Below the pieces are notes generated by a model that was given only the letters and a program-made list of their open reading frames with translations, was not told the origin of the DNA and ran no database searches. Positions 55,441 through 64,000 of a stretch of DNA of 64,000 bases are shown piece after piece; within the stretch, counting starts at the first letter, position 1, and the number at the start of each line of letters is the position of its first letter. The position numbers and the translations under genes are program-made. The DNA is from Undaria pinnatifida (lineage: Eukaryota; Sar; Phaeophyceae; Laminariales; Alariaceae): positions 16,763,629-16,827,628 of the forward strand of contig JABAKD010000002.1 of NCBI GenBank assembly GCA_012845835.1, in the 5' to 3' direction.

Positions 55441-57012
55441 TCGCAAGGTTACTACTGCGAGTCGTGCCCCGCGCTAGGAATCGCGTGGGTGACTCAACTC
55501 AACCTGTCTCCATTTCCGCAAACATCAAAACCCGAGAGGAGAAAAAAAAAACCTGCCATCACCCTCGTCATCACCCGATAATGCTATTAATACTACCCGT
55601 TCGGTCGAATCGCTCTAGACAAGCACGCCCGTTCCATCGAATCGACCGCCGGGTGGAGGGACCAGGTAGTAGGCCATGGACGACCTCCGCGCTCCCCCTT
55701 GGGGGCGGGGGCCGCCGGGCGTCGCTTCGTCCGCCGCGGAGCAAGCAAGCTGCCGGAACAATTCGGGATGCTTCTACATGTCTCCCTGAAAAATCCTCTA
55801 CACATAGTCTATTTCTGGTATGATACGGTAGGCTTTCATAGAACAACGGGCTGACAGGCCCGGCCCACCAGGCAAGTCACCGCAAGACCCAGAACATACC
55901 GTGTGTACCTTTGGCGGGGGGTCTCGCGGCCAGACCGCGACGGCTACGAGGGCGCGGCTTGCTTGCGTCCCCGCTGGCTAATCTCTGACAAGGGCAGCCT
56001 TTCTCGTCTAGACTGAGTGTGTGCCGGTTCATCGTGCGCCGCGATCGCGATCTACGTATGTAGTCTATGGAGGCATGGGAAATAACGCCAAAAATTGGAT
56101 TCCCTCCCGTTTGAATACCAGGCAGGTTTCACTTAGTGGAACTTTTGGTCCCACCCCCTAAACAGCTTGGGGGAGACACATAAGCCTTGAGATGGGGCAG
56201 CGTTAATGCCCCCCGGCCGTCTGATCATCTACTCCTTACCCGCGTTTACTTGCGCCACCTAGCTGTTGCTGCTGCTGTTGCTGCTGCTGCTGTTGTGGAG
56301 CTGTGCGTGGAAGCTCTTGCTTTCTGTGCTCTCGATTTGTTCCGTCAGTTTCCTGATTCTTTTTTTTGCGGAGGAATAGGTACCGTTTGGCGTTGGTACT
56401 TGTATCAAGTTGTTTTATTTTGGGTACGTAAACAAAACGCTTCCGGGTTGCAGGCTTTGTTCTTCAATCTGGATTTTGGATCGCGTATTCGCGCTGTAGG
56501 CTTGTGATACACCAGCATCACATGCATACATGTCATACAATAAGATACAATAGCCATGGTCATCATGGTAGAGCGTTGGGACAAGCCCCCACGGCGCCAA
56601 AGGCGGAATCTACAAGGCCTACCTCAATGCACGCCGTAGAACCCGGGCAAAATCAAGCGTGTAAAAATAGCACCACGGCACAATACAGAGCGACCACAGC
56701 CAAGAGATAAAAAACAACCAATCCCAGCAGATAGATCCCCAAGAGCATTTTTGTGTATGTTCTCCATGTCTCCTCTTTTTTTCTTTTATCCTTCCTGCAA
56801 TTTTTCTGACTTTTGCGGGGCTTTCGTGCACTTACTTGTTGTGTGTACCTGGTATGTGCTGTGCTTTTCGTATATATATCCTGTACGTTTGGCACTAAAC
56901 GCTTCTCGCCCAAACAATCTCTTCACAGTCTGTACTTTTTATACACAACAAGCGTACTCATCGTGCTGGTATATTTAATGATTGCGATGGACTGCTGCTG
57001 TCTCTTCGTGGT
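55441..57012. other. No gene confirmed
   Basis: A GC-rich block at 55600-55790 is open on both strands without recognisable domains. 56262-56300 is a GCTGTT/GCTGCT microsatellite inside a hydrophobic plus-strand frame (56187-56507). Both are left uncalled. Confidence 0.3.
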
Positions 57013-57016
57013 TTTG

Positions 57017-58520
57017 TGTGGTGGTACTCCGAGTGGGGGATGCGTGGTTGGTCGGTGTTGGGAAGCGTGCTCCTCATGGGTTCCGGTGCCCTTGTTTGGT
57101 CTCTCCTCATGGCTCGCTGGATAGACTCAAAAGCTTATACATTATTTCCTCTTCATTGGACTCTAACAGACAGACAACACAGGCCCTTGGCACACGGTAG
57201 TGCAGGGCAGAGCAAGTATAGCAGGTAGAGCTGGTAGAGCAGGTAGTGAGAGCACGGGGGTGGGGTGAAGCTCACAGAGTTCGCTTCACCCCAGCATTGC
57301 TACTGTGCTCTGTTCCGGACCTTTTCCTATGGAACGTACAAGGAACGTTCTCCTGGATGTCCTAATGTTCCCATGAGCGCTTAACGCGCTTACTTCTATC
57401 TATCTTGTCCAGAGGAGGAGCGTTCCATTTCCGAGAACGCTCTTGTGGTACAAACTAGCTATATTCTACGGGTTATCCGCTTCACTCAGAATATTCCGTT
57501 TAAGAGAACCTTCTTGTGGCCAATAGACCATAACTCTGCGGACTATCCTACCGAATCTATTGCCAGCTATACTGACACTCTATAACATTAGCCCACCCTG
57601 AATAGTCGTAGATGCAGATCACCTGCCCACTAAATGATGTCAACAAAACATCAAAAATTGGGAGGGGGATCGAAGATGCGGCTATTCGAAACAAACGAAA
57701 ATGAGGCTATAGATTCCCCCACACCTCGTAATAATGAGGCTTAAACGCCTCATTGTAAGATATACAACCCTATGATGGAGCTCACAACCGTGAGAGCTCG
57801 AGAAAGGGTATGTACCTACGGTATACCAGTAGCAATCGGCCTACGATAACACGAAGGGCGCGGCCACTGAGCACAAGGATGCGAAGGGGGCCAAAGAAGA
57901 AGGTATAGACGCGGAAACCAAGTCAGAACGTCCTGCCGACGACGCCAATTGTGGTGGTACTCCGAGTGGGGGATGCGTGGTTGGTCGGTGTTGGGAAGCG
58001 TGCTCCTCATGGGTTCCGGTGCCCTTGTTTGGTCTCTCCTCATGGCTCGCTGGATAGACTCAAAAGCTTATACATTATTTCCTCTTCATTGGACTCTAAC
58101 AGACAGACAACACAGGCCCTTGGCACACGGTAGTGCAGGGCAGAGCAAGTATAGCAGGTAGAGCTGGTAGAGCAGGTAGTGAGAGCACGGGGGTGGGGTG
58201 AAGCTCACAGAGTTCGCTTCACCCCAGCATTGCTACTGTGCTCTGTTCCGGACCTTTTCCTATGGAACGTACAAGGAACGTTCTCCTGGATGTCCTAATG
58301 TTCCCATGAGCGCTTAACGCGCTTACTTCTATCTATCTTGTCCAGAGGAGGAGCGTTCCATTTCCGAGAACGCTCTTGTGGTACAAACTAGCTATATTCT
58401 ACGGGTTATCCGCTTCACTCAGAATATTCCGTTTAAGAGAACCTTCTTGTGGCCAATAGACCATAACTCTGCGGACTATTATACCGAATCTATTGCCAGC
58501 TATACTGACACTCTATAACA
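57017..58520 (+). mobile_element. Short LTR retroelement with near-identical 571-bp LTRs and 4-bp target duplication
   Basis: LTRs 57017-57587 and 57950-58520 begin TGTGGTGGTACTCCGAG and end CTCTATAACA, giving the canonical TG...CA termini. TTTG flanks both sides (57013-57016, 58521-58524). I see only about two base differences between the LTRs (CCTACC versus TATACC), so insertion looks recent. The 362-bp interior lacks RT and integrase. Its end encodes GAKEEGIDAETKSERPADDA directly before the right LTR, as a polyprotein C-terminus would. This is a non-autonomous or internally deleted element. The orientation follows that frame. Confidence 0.85.
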
Positions 58521-58524
58521 TTTG

Positions 58525-59159
58525 AGACCACACACAGAGAGAGAGCTTGATGTAAAAACATCTCTCGCTGTGGGACCTCTCGCTAGGATGAAGAATCCCC
58601 GCGGACATTTATTTGTTGAATGCGCTCGATACCATTGTAATTTAATATATACTTAGTACATCGCTTTTATACGACGAGTAGTTAGTAGTATATACAATAA
58701 TACATGACATATATATGCGGTGCGCACCTCTATTATTACTATTATAATAATTATTGTCTGTCGTAGCATGTTGTATGTGTCAATGGTGTGTGGTGTGATA
58801 TTTTATTTTAAAAAAAACAAGGACGTCAGCCAGCCGTGAGTTCGACGAATTTTGGGTCAAAATTATTACCAGGTATATTATATTACACCAGGACCTATTA
58901 TAATTATGAAAATAAAAATACACTCCAGCTGTGAGATCGAAGATTTTGTCGAAACTCATCATCTTTGCAAGCTGTGTGTGATGCTCCAATCGCGCGTGTT
59001 ACGGTTGTTTGTGTGTCCTCATTATTACAAGGATATGGCATTATTGGGTATAATATGCATTATATTATAATAATGTTTTTTCGCCGTGGGGGCAACATGT
59101 ATGTATGACCGGTCGCCCAGGCGGTGTATGTAGTGATTGACACTATACCGTTACTTATT
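58525..59159. repeat. AT-rich sequence with a dispersed-repeat copy
   Basis: 58915-59010 has CACTCCAGCTGTGAGATCG, TTTTGTCGAAACTCATCATC, GCAAGCTGTGTGTGATGC and ATCGCGCGTGTTACGG, matching copies at 17748-17835 and elsewhere. A TACCAGGTATATT word is at 58868. Confidence 0.6.
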
Positions 59160-60010
59160 GACGCGTGCCAAGATAGAGAAAGCACCTACTTATTTATTCG
59201 TTTTGACTCAAACGTTTTCTGAATGACGGACCGTTTTATTTAGCACCGCACTCCCGACATGGATGGGGACACAGCATTTTTATTTGGAGTTAGACTAGTA
59301 CTAGACTATATAATAGGCATATTCTAGGAGTTGGAAATAAATGGGTCAGCCCAATATCTCGTCGGAATTTTGAAAATTCTATTGTTTTTTTCATTTTTTT
59401 CGTTGTATCATAGTAGACTATACCTGGGCCATGGAATTTTCCATCGTCGGGCGCAGCGGCACTTCAATTTTTCTCCAAATCAGTGTTTGGGTGTACAACA
59501 TGTCGTTATTGTATAGAGCTCAAGGGAAATAATGCCGTGCAAAAAAATATTGCCCCTGTACCGCACGAACGTACGTAGCGTTCTCTTCGTTCGTCAATTA
59601 ATTGCTACCACACCTCTACGAAGTCAAGAGGGCTGGAGTACCCTACCCGGCGGGTTCCCCCAAGAGCACAGCAAAATGTACTACACAGCATAGATAGTAG
59701 TAGTTTTTTTTTTTCTCGTGCCCCGTTGAAAGGGCGAGTTTCTTTCAAACACTCGCGACGCTTCCTACGACGATAATAATAAAGGTACTTACAGCACTTT
59801 TCGGCAAAAATATGTTCAGAATGTGACGGGGCTCCTTAACTAACCCAAAATCGGCAGAATTTCGTCATTGTGGTTTTGCAATCTGACCATTTTTTACACC
59901 TATATTATTATAGGCCATGGGTTTGGTCATCACAAAGGCAACTTTCAGTGTACTCAAAACACACACATTTTCGGGTGAGGTATCATAATAGAGCTCCTAA
60001 AAAAAGTCAA
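59160..60010 (+). mobile_element. Two degraded MITE-like family members
   Basis: 59160-59520 has the left terminus GACGCGTGCCAAGATAGAG, TCTGAATGACGGACC and GGGCCATGGAATTTTCCATC. About 59753-60005 has GTGACGGGGCTCCTTAAC and GGCCATGGGTTTGGTC. Both keep family order but have lost one terminus. Confidence 0.5.
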
Positions 60011-60039
60011 GTCAAGAACCTCGCAGGGAAAAAAGTGGG

Positions 60040-60200
60040 TGCTGTTACCGTTGCATGTGTGTGTCATTTTCGAGGGATATCGACGAGCAGCGAGAATGCT
60101 GAACCCTGTATCCGCACGATAAAAAATAAAGGCAAGAACAAGGGGGGAGAAGGGGAGACACTCAAGACCACGAGCGGCTTCTTGTTCAGAAGGCCGCTCA
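60040..60200 (+). repeat. SINE-like body, copy 3
   Basis: GAATGCTGAACCCTGTATCCG, AAAAATAAAGGCAAG, GGGGAGACACTCAAGACC parallel the body at 47690-47800. No tRNA-like head remains. Confidence 0.45.
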
Positions 60201-60249
60201 GCGCAACAAAAGGCCTCCCACAAGTCAGGCTTGCAAGTAAAATCGATTG

Positions 60250-60515
60250 GGACGCGTGCTGCGATATAGAGGTGCACCACGTTTCTTCTGAGGTTCCCTC
60301 CCTTTGGGAGTTCAAAACCTCTACAACAAAAAACTGATTTGGAGAAAAAAACAAAACTGCCATCATACCGGATGAAAAATCCCCATCTCTTAGGACACGA
60401 CGAAACTCAAACACAGGAAAAAAAAGCCGATTTCCGACGATTTGGGGTTAAGGGGGGTCGCGTCATTCATAAACCATTTCAGACGAAAAGTGCTGCCTCT
60501 GTCGTAGAAGGCGTC
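60250..60515 (-). mobile_element. MITE-like family member with both termini
   Basis: Starts GGACGCGTGCTGCGATATAG, AGGTGCACC and ends CCTCTGTCGTAGAAGGCGTC. Interior GGGGTTAAGGGGGGTCGCGTC is the family marker in reverse. Confidence 0.7.
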
Positions 60516-61039
60516 TTTCTTAGGGGGGGAAATAAACGTGTCCCCAATAATAATTGTCGCCGGTTTGGTAACGTTTTTCATCAATCGTAATTTATCAACA
60601 TTGTCGGTGCGAGCTCCTCCTGGGGAGGCCGAGATAAAGAGAGGAGGCCGAAAAAGCATCGCCCTGCCGATGAGGCTGACACACGTCGGACAGATAATCG
60701 ATTATCTGTCTCCACTTGATGATCTAGATCTTTCAAGGAAGATCTGTATGATCTAGCTCATGACATGTTACCGGGTGGAAGCCGCACGATCTGCATCACC
60801 TAGCACGGTTTTCCTGGGTTGCATCCGTACTCTCTACCTGGTATAGTACATAGATCCTGCACAACATCTCACAACGGCATATGCAGGATCTACTGTAGAT
60901 GATCTACACGATCTACATGATCTACATGATCTATATCATCTAGATCGTGATCTGTCGGTGGCGTGTTAGCTATCCATTGGAAGGGGGATCGGCTCCATGG
61001 GTAGTCCACACATAAAGATTCGATGTATCTCCCTCAAAG
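60516..61039. other. No gene confirmed; GATC-rich low complexity
   Basis: 60890-60960 is a run of CTACATGATCTA and CTAGATCGTGATCTGTCGG words like those in protease intron 2. The rest has no recognised feature. Confidence 0.4.
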
Positions 61040-61260
61040 ATCGGCAAAGCAACGGAACACAGCGTCAGCCTGCGCAGCATTTAACACGCCCCGTACACCG
61101 AACACCAAGCGCGAGAGCGGCCGACTACAGAAAGCAGCAGAGCAAACCCCTAAAAAAGGATCGGCAAAGCAATGGAGCACAGCGTCAGTCCGCAACGCCT
61201 AACACGCCCCCTACACCAAGCACGAGAGCGGCCGACTACAGAAAGCAGCAAAGCAAAGGC
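61040..61260. repeat. Tandem duplication, about 110-120 bp unit, two copies
   Basis: GATCGGCAAAGCAACGGAAC to GCGGCCGACTACAGAAAGCA is repeated as GATCGGCAAAGCAATGGAGC to the same end; the second copy is slightly shorter. Confidence 0.9.
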
Positions 61261-61397
61261 GCGCACTATGTATAGGCGGGAGCTTCGTAACCGCCCTCAT
61301 GAACCTGAAACCTGAAAAAAAAGCAGTAGCAAAGCTGAGAATCAACCAACCAATCGGTCGAGCCCGTAGCTCAAGCATCTATAAAGACCGAATACAA

Positions 61398-61721
61398 TCA
61401 GTATTCACTACCCCCCCACTGGTCCCCCGAGAAAGAGCCGCCCAATCCCGGAACATCCCTCGGAGGTGGAGGCTCGTTCGTCTTCTTCTTCGCTCCGCCG
61501 GCCGCAGCCCCTGCGGCCGCCCCCCCCCCCGTCAAGACATCCATCTCCTCTTGGTAAACCTTGGACCACAAGTTGGTGTACTCCACTTCGCACTCTCCGT
61601 CTTCTGTGAGTCGCCAGCAGTCTGCATCTTCAACGATCCCGAACCCTTCCGAGCACCGTTCCTCTAGGGAAACGTGTCCCCGTTCCACGCGCACCAAGAT
61701 AAAGGGCTCCGTCCTTTTCAA
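61398..61721 (-). CDS. Candidate last exon of an unidentified protein
   Basis: The minus frame of up to 107 codons ends with TGA at 61398. Its first half (FILVRVERGHVSLEE, GFGIVEDADCWRLTEDG, EVEYTNLWSKVYQEEMDVL) has the mixed composition of a folded domain. The second half is Ala/Gly-rich then KKKTNEPPPPRDVPG, a typical disordered tail. A TTTCCCTAG acceptor near 61668 could start the exon; otherwise an ATG at 61721 is available. I do not recognise the family, and upstream exons would lie to the right among repeats. Confidence 0.4.
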   Translation of the reverse strand: MKRTEPFILVRVERGHVSLEERCSEGFGIVEDADCWRLTEDGECEVEYTNLWSKVYQEEMDVLTGGGAAAGAAAGGAKKKTNEPPPPRDVPGLGGSFSGDQWGGSEY

Positions 61722-61737
61722 GGAAAAACGCGCCGGG

Positions 61738-62545
61738 AAGGGGGGGGAGGGGGGGGGTTAGGGGATGGGGGGGGTGTACTCAGTTTGTGTATGACCGTAG
61801 TCGTATGGGCATAGACCATTGCATCCCTACTATGCCGGGACGGAGCACGTCGGGTTTTCAACAACCAGGCAGACATTGCTTGTGCCAAGTGCGAGGCGCC
61901 ATGGGGTGTTCGGCGAGTCGCATGAAGGCTGAACTGCATCCTCTCATGAACCGCTCGTAAGACCGACTCCGGCACCTTGTGCCTACTTTCTTGGTGATGG
62001 ACGACAGCGACCAATGAGTACTTTGTTTTCTGGTGTGGCCACTCCAGAGGCAGCAATGGGTATTGCTAAGTAACTGCCTCGTGGATGCCTTACCATATTC
62101 ACACTACGTGATGCGATCATTCCCCTTGTGCGGAGTTAGGGTTCTCTACCCCGCACAATATGATCCAACTCGATAACCACCATGGCGACCGCCAAAAAAA
62201 ACAAGAACGGTACCTTGGTTGTCTAGCTCACGCAGTGATTGGCATGTTTTACAGAGTCGTTGCCAACCAACGCCAACCCCAATATACATAAAATGTTTCA
62301 CAGCGTCGGTGCCAACCGAGGCCAACTATTATATATAGAGAGGGAGGGGGGGCGTAGGCGGGGAGGGGGGGGGGGCGCAGGGCGGGGGGGCGTAGGGGGG
62401 GAAGGGATATAGGGGGGGGGTGCAGTCATTACTATGCAGGGCCGAAGCCTTGAGACCATAGACCCTGGCTTCCCTACAGCGCTGGGACGGAGCCGTCGGG
62501 CTTTCACCAACAAGGCGGAGATTGCGGGGAGGGGGGGGGGGGGGC
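61738..62545 (-). repeat. Two more poly(C)-type retrotransposon 3' tails
   Basis: Minus-strand copies end at the G runs 61738-61790 and 62345-62425. Each carries the conserved block with GACGGAGCACGTCGGG or GACGGAGCCGTCGGG and CATAGACC, then GTACTCA or GCAGTCAT next to the homopolymer. Between them (61880-62340) no gene is recognised. Confidence 0.55.
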
Positions 62546-63430
62546 GTACTCATTTGCTGCTTGCCTCAGTCGTTTAATCAAACCATAGCCACGCATCTCT
62601 TTCGAGACGGAGCACCGTTCCTACTCCTATTAATAATAGAGACACCTCCAACATTTGGGCGCTCATTACGCTTCTTCCATATTTTGCATGAACTTGTTTC
62701 GCTCATCTAATCTCTTTCCTCTTTGGCTGCCTGCGGCCACCATCTGTCTCCCAGTAGAGCGATCATTTTATCCCTACTGTCTAATGTATCAAACTTCTCC
62801 ATGTCACATCCGTCGATTTTCCTCATTTCTTACTTTAACACATTCCGTTCCTCCTTCTAGATTTCGCATTCTCCCACCATGTAGTTTCTATCGTCTGCGT
62901 TGCCGCAAGGGAAGCCCTGTGTGCCATCTTCCTTCTCCACTCGACTACTGGTATACTTCTTTCTTCTTTGTGGCTGGTCCAGGTCCCCTACACGAAGCAG
63001 TTTAAGCATTTTCGCGTAGTCCATTGGGCCGTGCAAATACGTTTCCACTCCTATATCTTCTGTTAACTTCCCGTACATATCTAAATGCTCGTCCTCATCG
63101 CCTTCTTTCTTAGCGCTGGCATTTCCCTTACCTCTACCCTCTCTTACTGATGTCCCCCAAATTTCTTTGTGGGCAGTATCTCTTCTTGGTTTCCTCCTAG
63201 GCTTCTTCCTAAGTCCTTCCATACTTTTTCGACTACGCTGTCCCACCTTATTCCAGCTCGCCCTTTTGTAACTTTCTCCCATACAGCCCCATCAGTTGTT
63301 GCTGGCAACCTCTTTTTTCAACATGTTCCTTGCTTTATATTGCCGTTTCAACTTTCACACGTCTCTATTTGCTTTACGTGGGTACATTCCCAGTTCTACT
63401 CTTAGTACTGTCTAACTCATCATATTTGAG
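62524..63430 (-). mobile_element. Non-LTR retrotransposon C-terminal region and 3' end, degenerate
   Basis: The minus strand carries, 5' to 3', a stop-broken segment (about 63430-63283), a 141-codon frame (63282-62857) with SWNKVGQRSRKSMEGLRK, KLTEDIGVETYLHGPMDYAK and YTSSRVEKEDGTQGFPCG (a Cys/His zinc-binding block), then a shifted frame with LLGDRWWPQAAKEE and IWKKRNERPNVGGVS, and finally GCAGCAAATGAGTACGCC and a C run at 62544-62524. I recognise this by eye as the C-terminal region of a LINE-type element recurrent in algal genomes. RT itself is not present, so the copy is 5'-truncated. Confidence 0.8.
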
Positions 63431-63883
63431 CACCCTGGTACTTTTCGGCCGATGTCACCTGTACTGTTTCTAGCTGTTTTACGAACTTCGTGTTTCCGGG
63501 AAGGGGGGGGGTGGTTGAGAAAAAATGTGCCTATTAATAGAACTCCCACTTCGTAGGACAGAGGGGCTCACCCTTAGTGTGGAAAACCCGTCGGAGGGGA
63601 AGGGGGCGTGGGGGGGTGGGGGGGGAGGAGGGTTATCGAGAAGGGATACTATACTCCCAGTATCGTCATGCTCAGAAGCGGGTGATCGGCCCACCGAGCT
63701 AGTCAGCGCTTACCAAGCATCTACACACAAAGAGGAACGATTTTTGTGCTTGTGTTGATGTTAAACGTCGGAAATCCTTGGCATATCCGTAGTGTTTCCT
63801 TGCGGATGCGTCATCCTGGGGCGTTTCCGCCCCCGGGTTTTGCCATCGGTCGGGGTGGGGTATACACAGGGGAAAAAAAAAGG
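63431..63883. other. No gene recognised
   Basis: Contains a G-rich tract at 63595-63640 and short frames without domains. Confidence 0.4.
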
Positions 63884-64000
63884 TATCCCCTCTCACGAAA
63901 AGAGGGGGGGGTACTCCTTGGATGCGTAGCCATAGTCTCAAGATGGTTGACCCTCGCATCCCCACAATGACGTTATGATACGGAGCATGTCGGGTTTTCA
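63884..64000 (-). repeat. Poly(C)-type retrotransposon 3' tail, cut by the window edge
   Basis: G run 63904-63910, then GTACTCCTTGGATGCG, CATAGTCTCAAGATGG, CGGAGCATGTCGGGTTTTCA to the end. Same order as the copies at 61738-61880 and 62395-62525. Confidence 0.6.

Noticed and set aside
57816-58043. Minus-strand frame across the right LTR boundary
   Set aside because: Spans interior and LTR of a retroelement in the non-coding orientation.

Overview
The window is eukaryotic nuclear DNA. Its genes are split by long spliceosomal introns with GT-AG borders (often GTGAG donors and pyrimidine-rich CAG acceptors), protein-coding exons are a small share of the sequence, and the rest is dense in retroelement debris, short inverted-repeat elements, satellites and homopurine/homopyrimidine tracts. 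The retroelement proteins and intron style recall stramenopile algae, and a brown alga (Phaeophyceae) is my best guess. That taxon is an inference, not something the sequence proves.

Four genes can be assembled by joining exons whose reading phases agree. (1) Minus strand, 2151 to beyond the left edge: PIGU, a GPI transamidase subunit. (2) Plus strand, 13243-16093: PIGH, a subunit of the enzyme that makes GlcNAc-PI, the first GPI-anchor step. (3) Plus strand, 21490-29216: a complete nine-exon papain-family (C1A) cysteine protease with signal peptide, long propeptide and intact catalytic residues. (4) Minus strand, about 52827 to 45863: a protein-kinase-like gene in which the HRD catalytic Asp and nearby catalytic residues are replaced, so a predicted pseudokinase. 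Two further single exons (20560-20707 plus; 61398-61721 minus) and a cluster at 54700-55440 minus look coding but are unidentified.

Between and inside the genes lie: a 1.9-kb nested-palindrome foldback element with 9-bp target duplications (4012-5948); a frameshifted non-LTR reverse transcriptase (6190-7650); eight or so 3' ends of non-LTR retrotransposons that finish in a poly(C) run; two short LTR elements (31903-32357; 57017-58520), the second with near-identical LTRs; a MITE-like family with about 30-bp terminal inverted repeats in many copies; tRNA-derived SINE-like repeats; and tandem arrays with units of 50 to 290 bp.

The most unusual pattern is in the introns. In three unrelated genes (PIGH, the protease, the pseudokinase) one intron carries several decayed copies of the exon-intron junction that begins it: the last codons of the exon, the 5' splice site and the start of the intron. 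This suggests intron growth by tandem duplication across a splice donor. PIGU and PIGH act in the same pathway and sit head-to-head about 11 kb apart, with only repeats recognised between them. No rRNA, CRISPR array, canonical tRNA or prokaryotic feature was seen.
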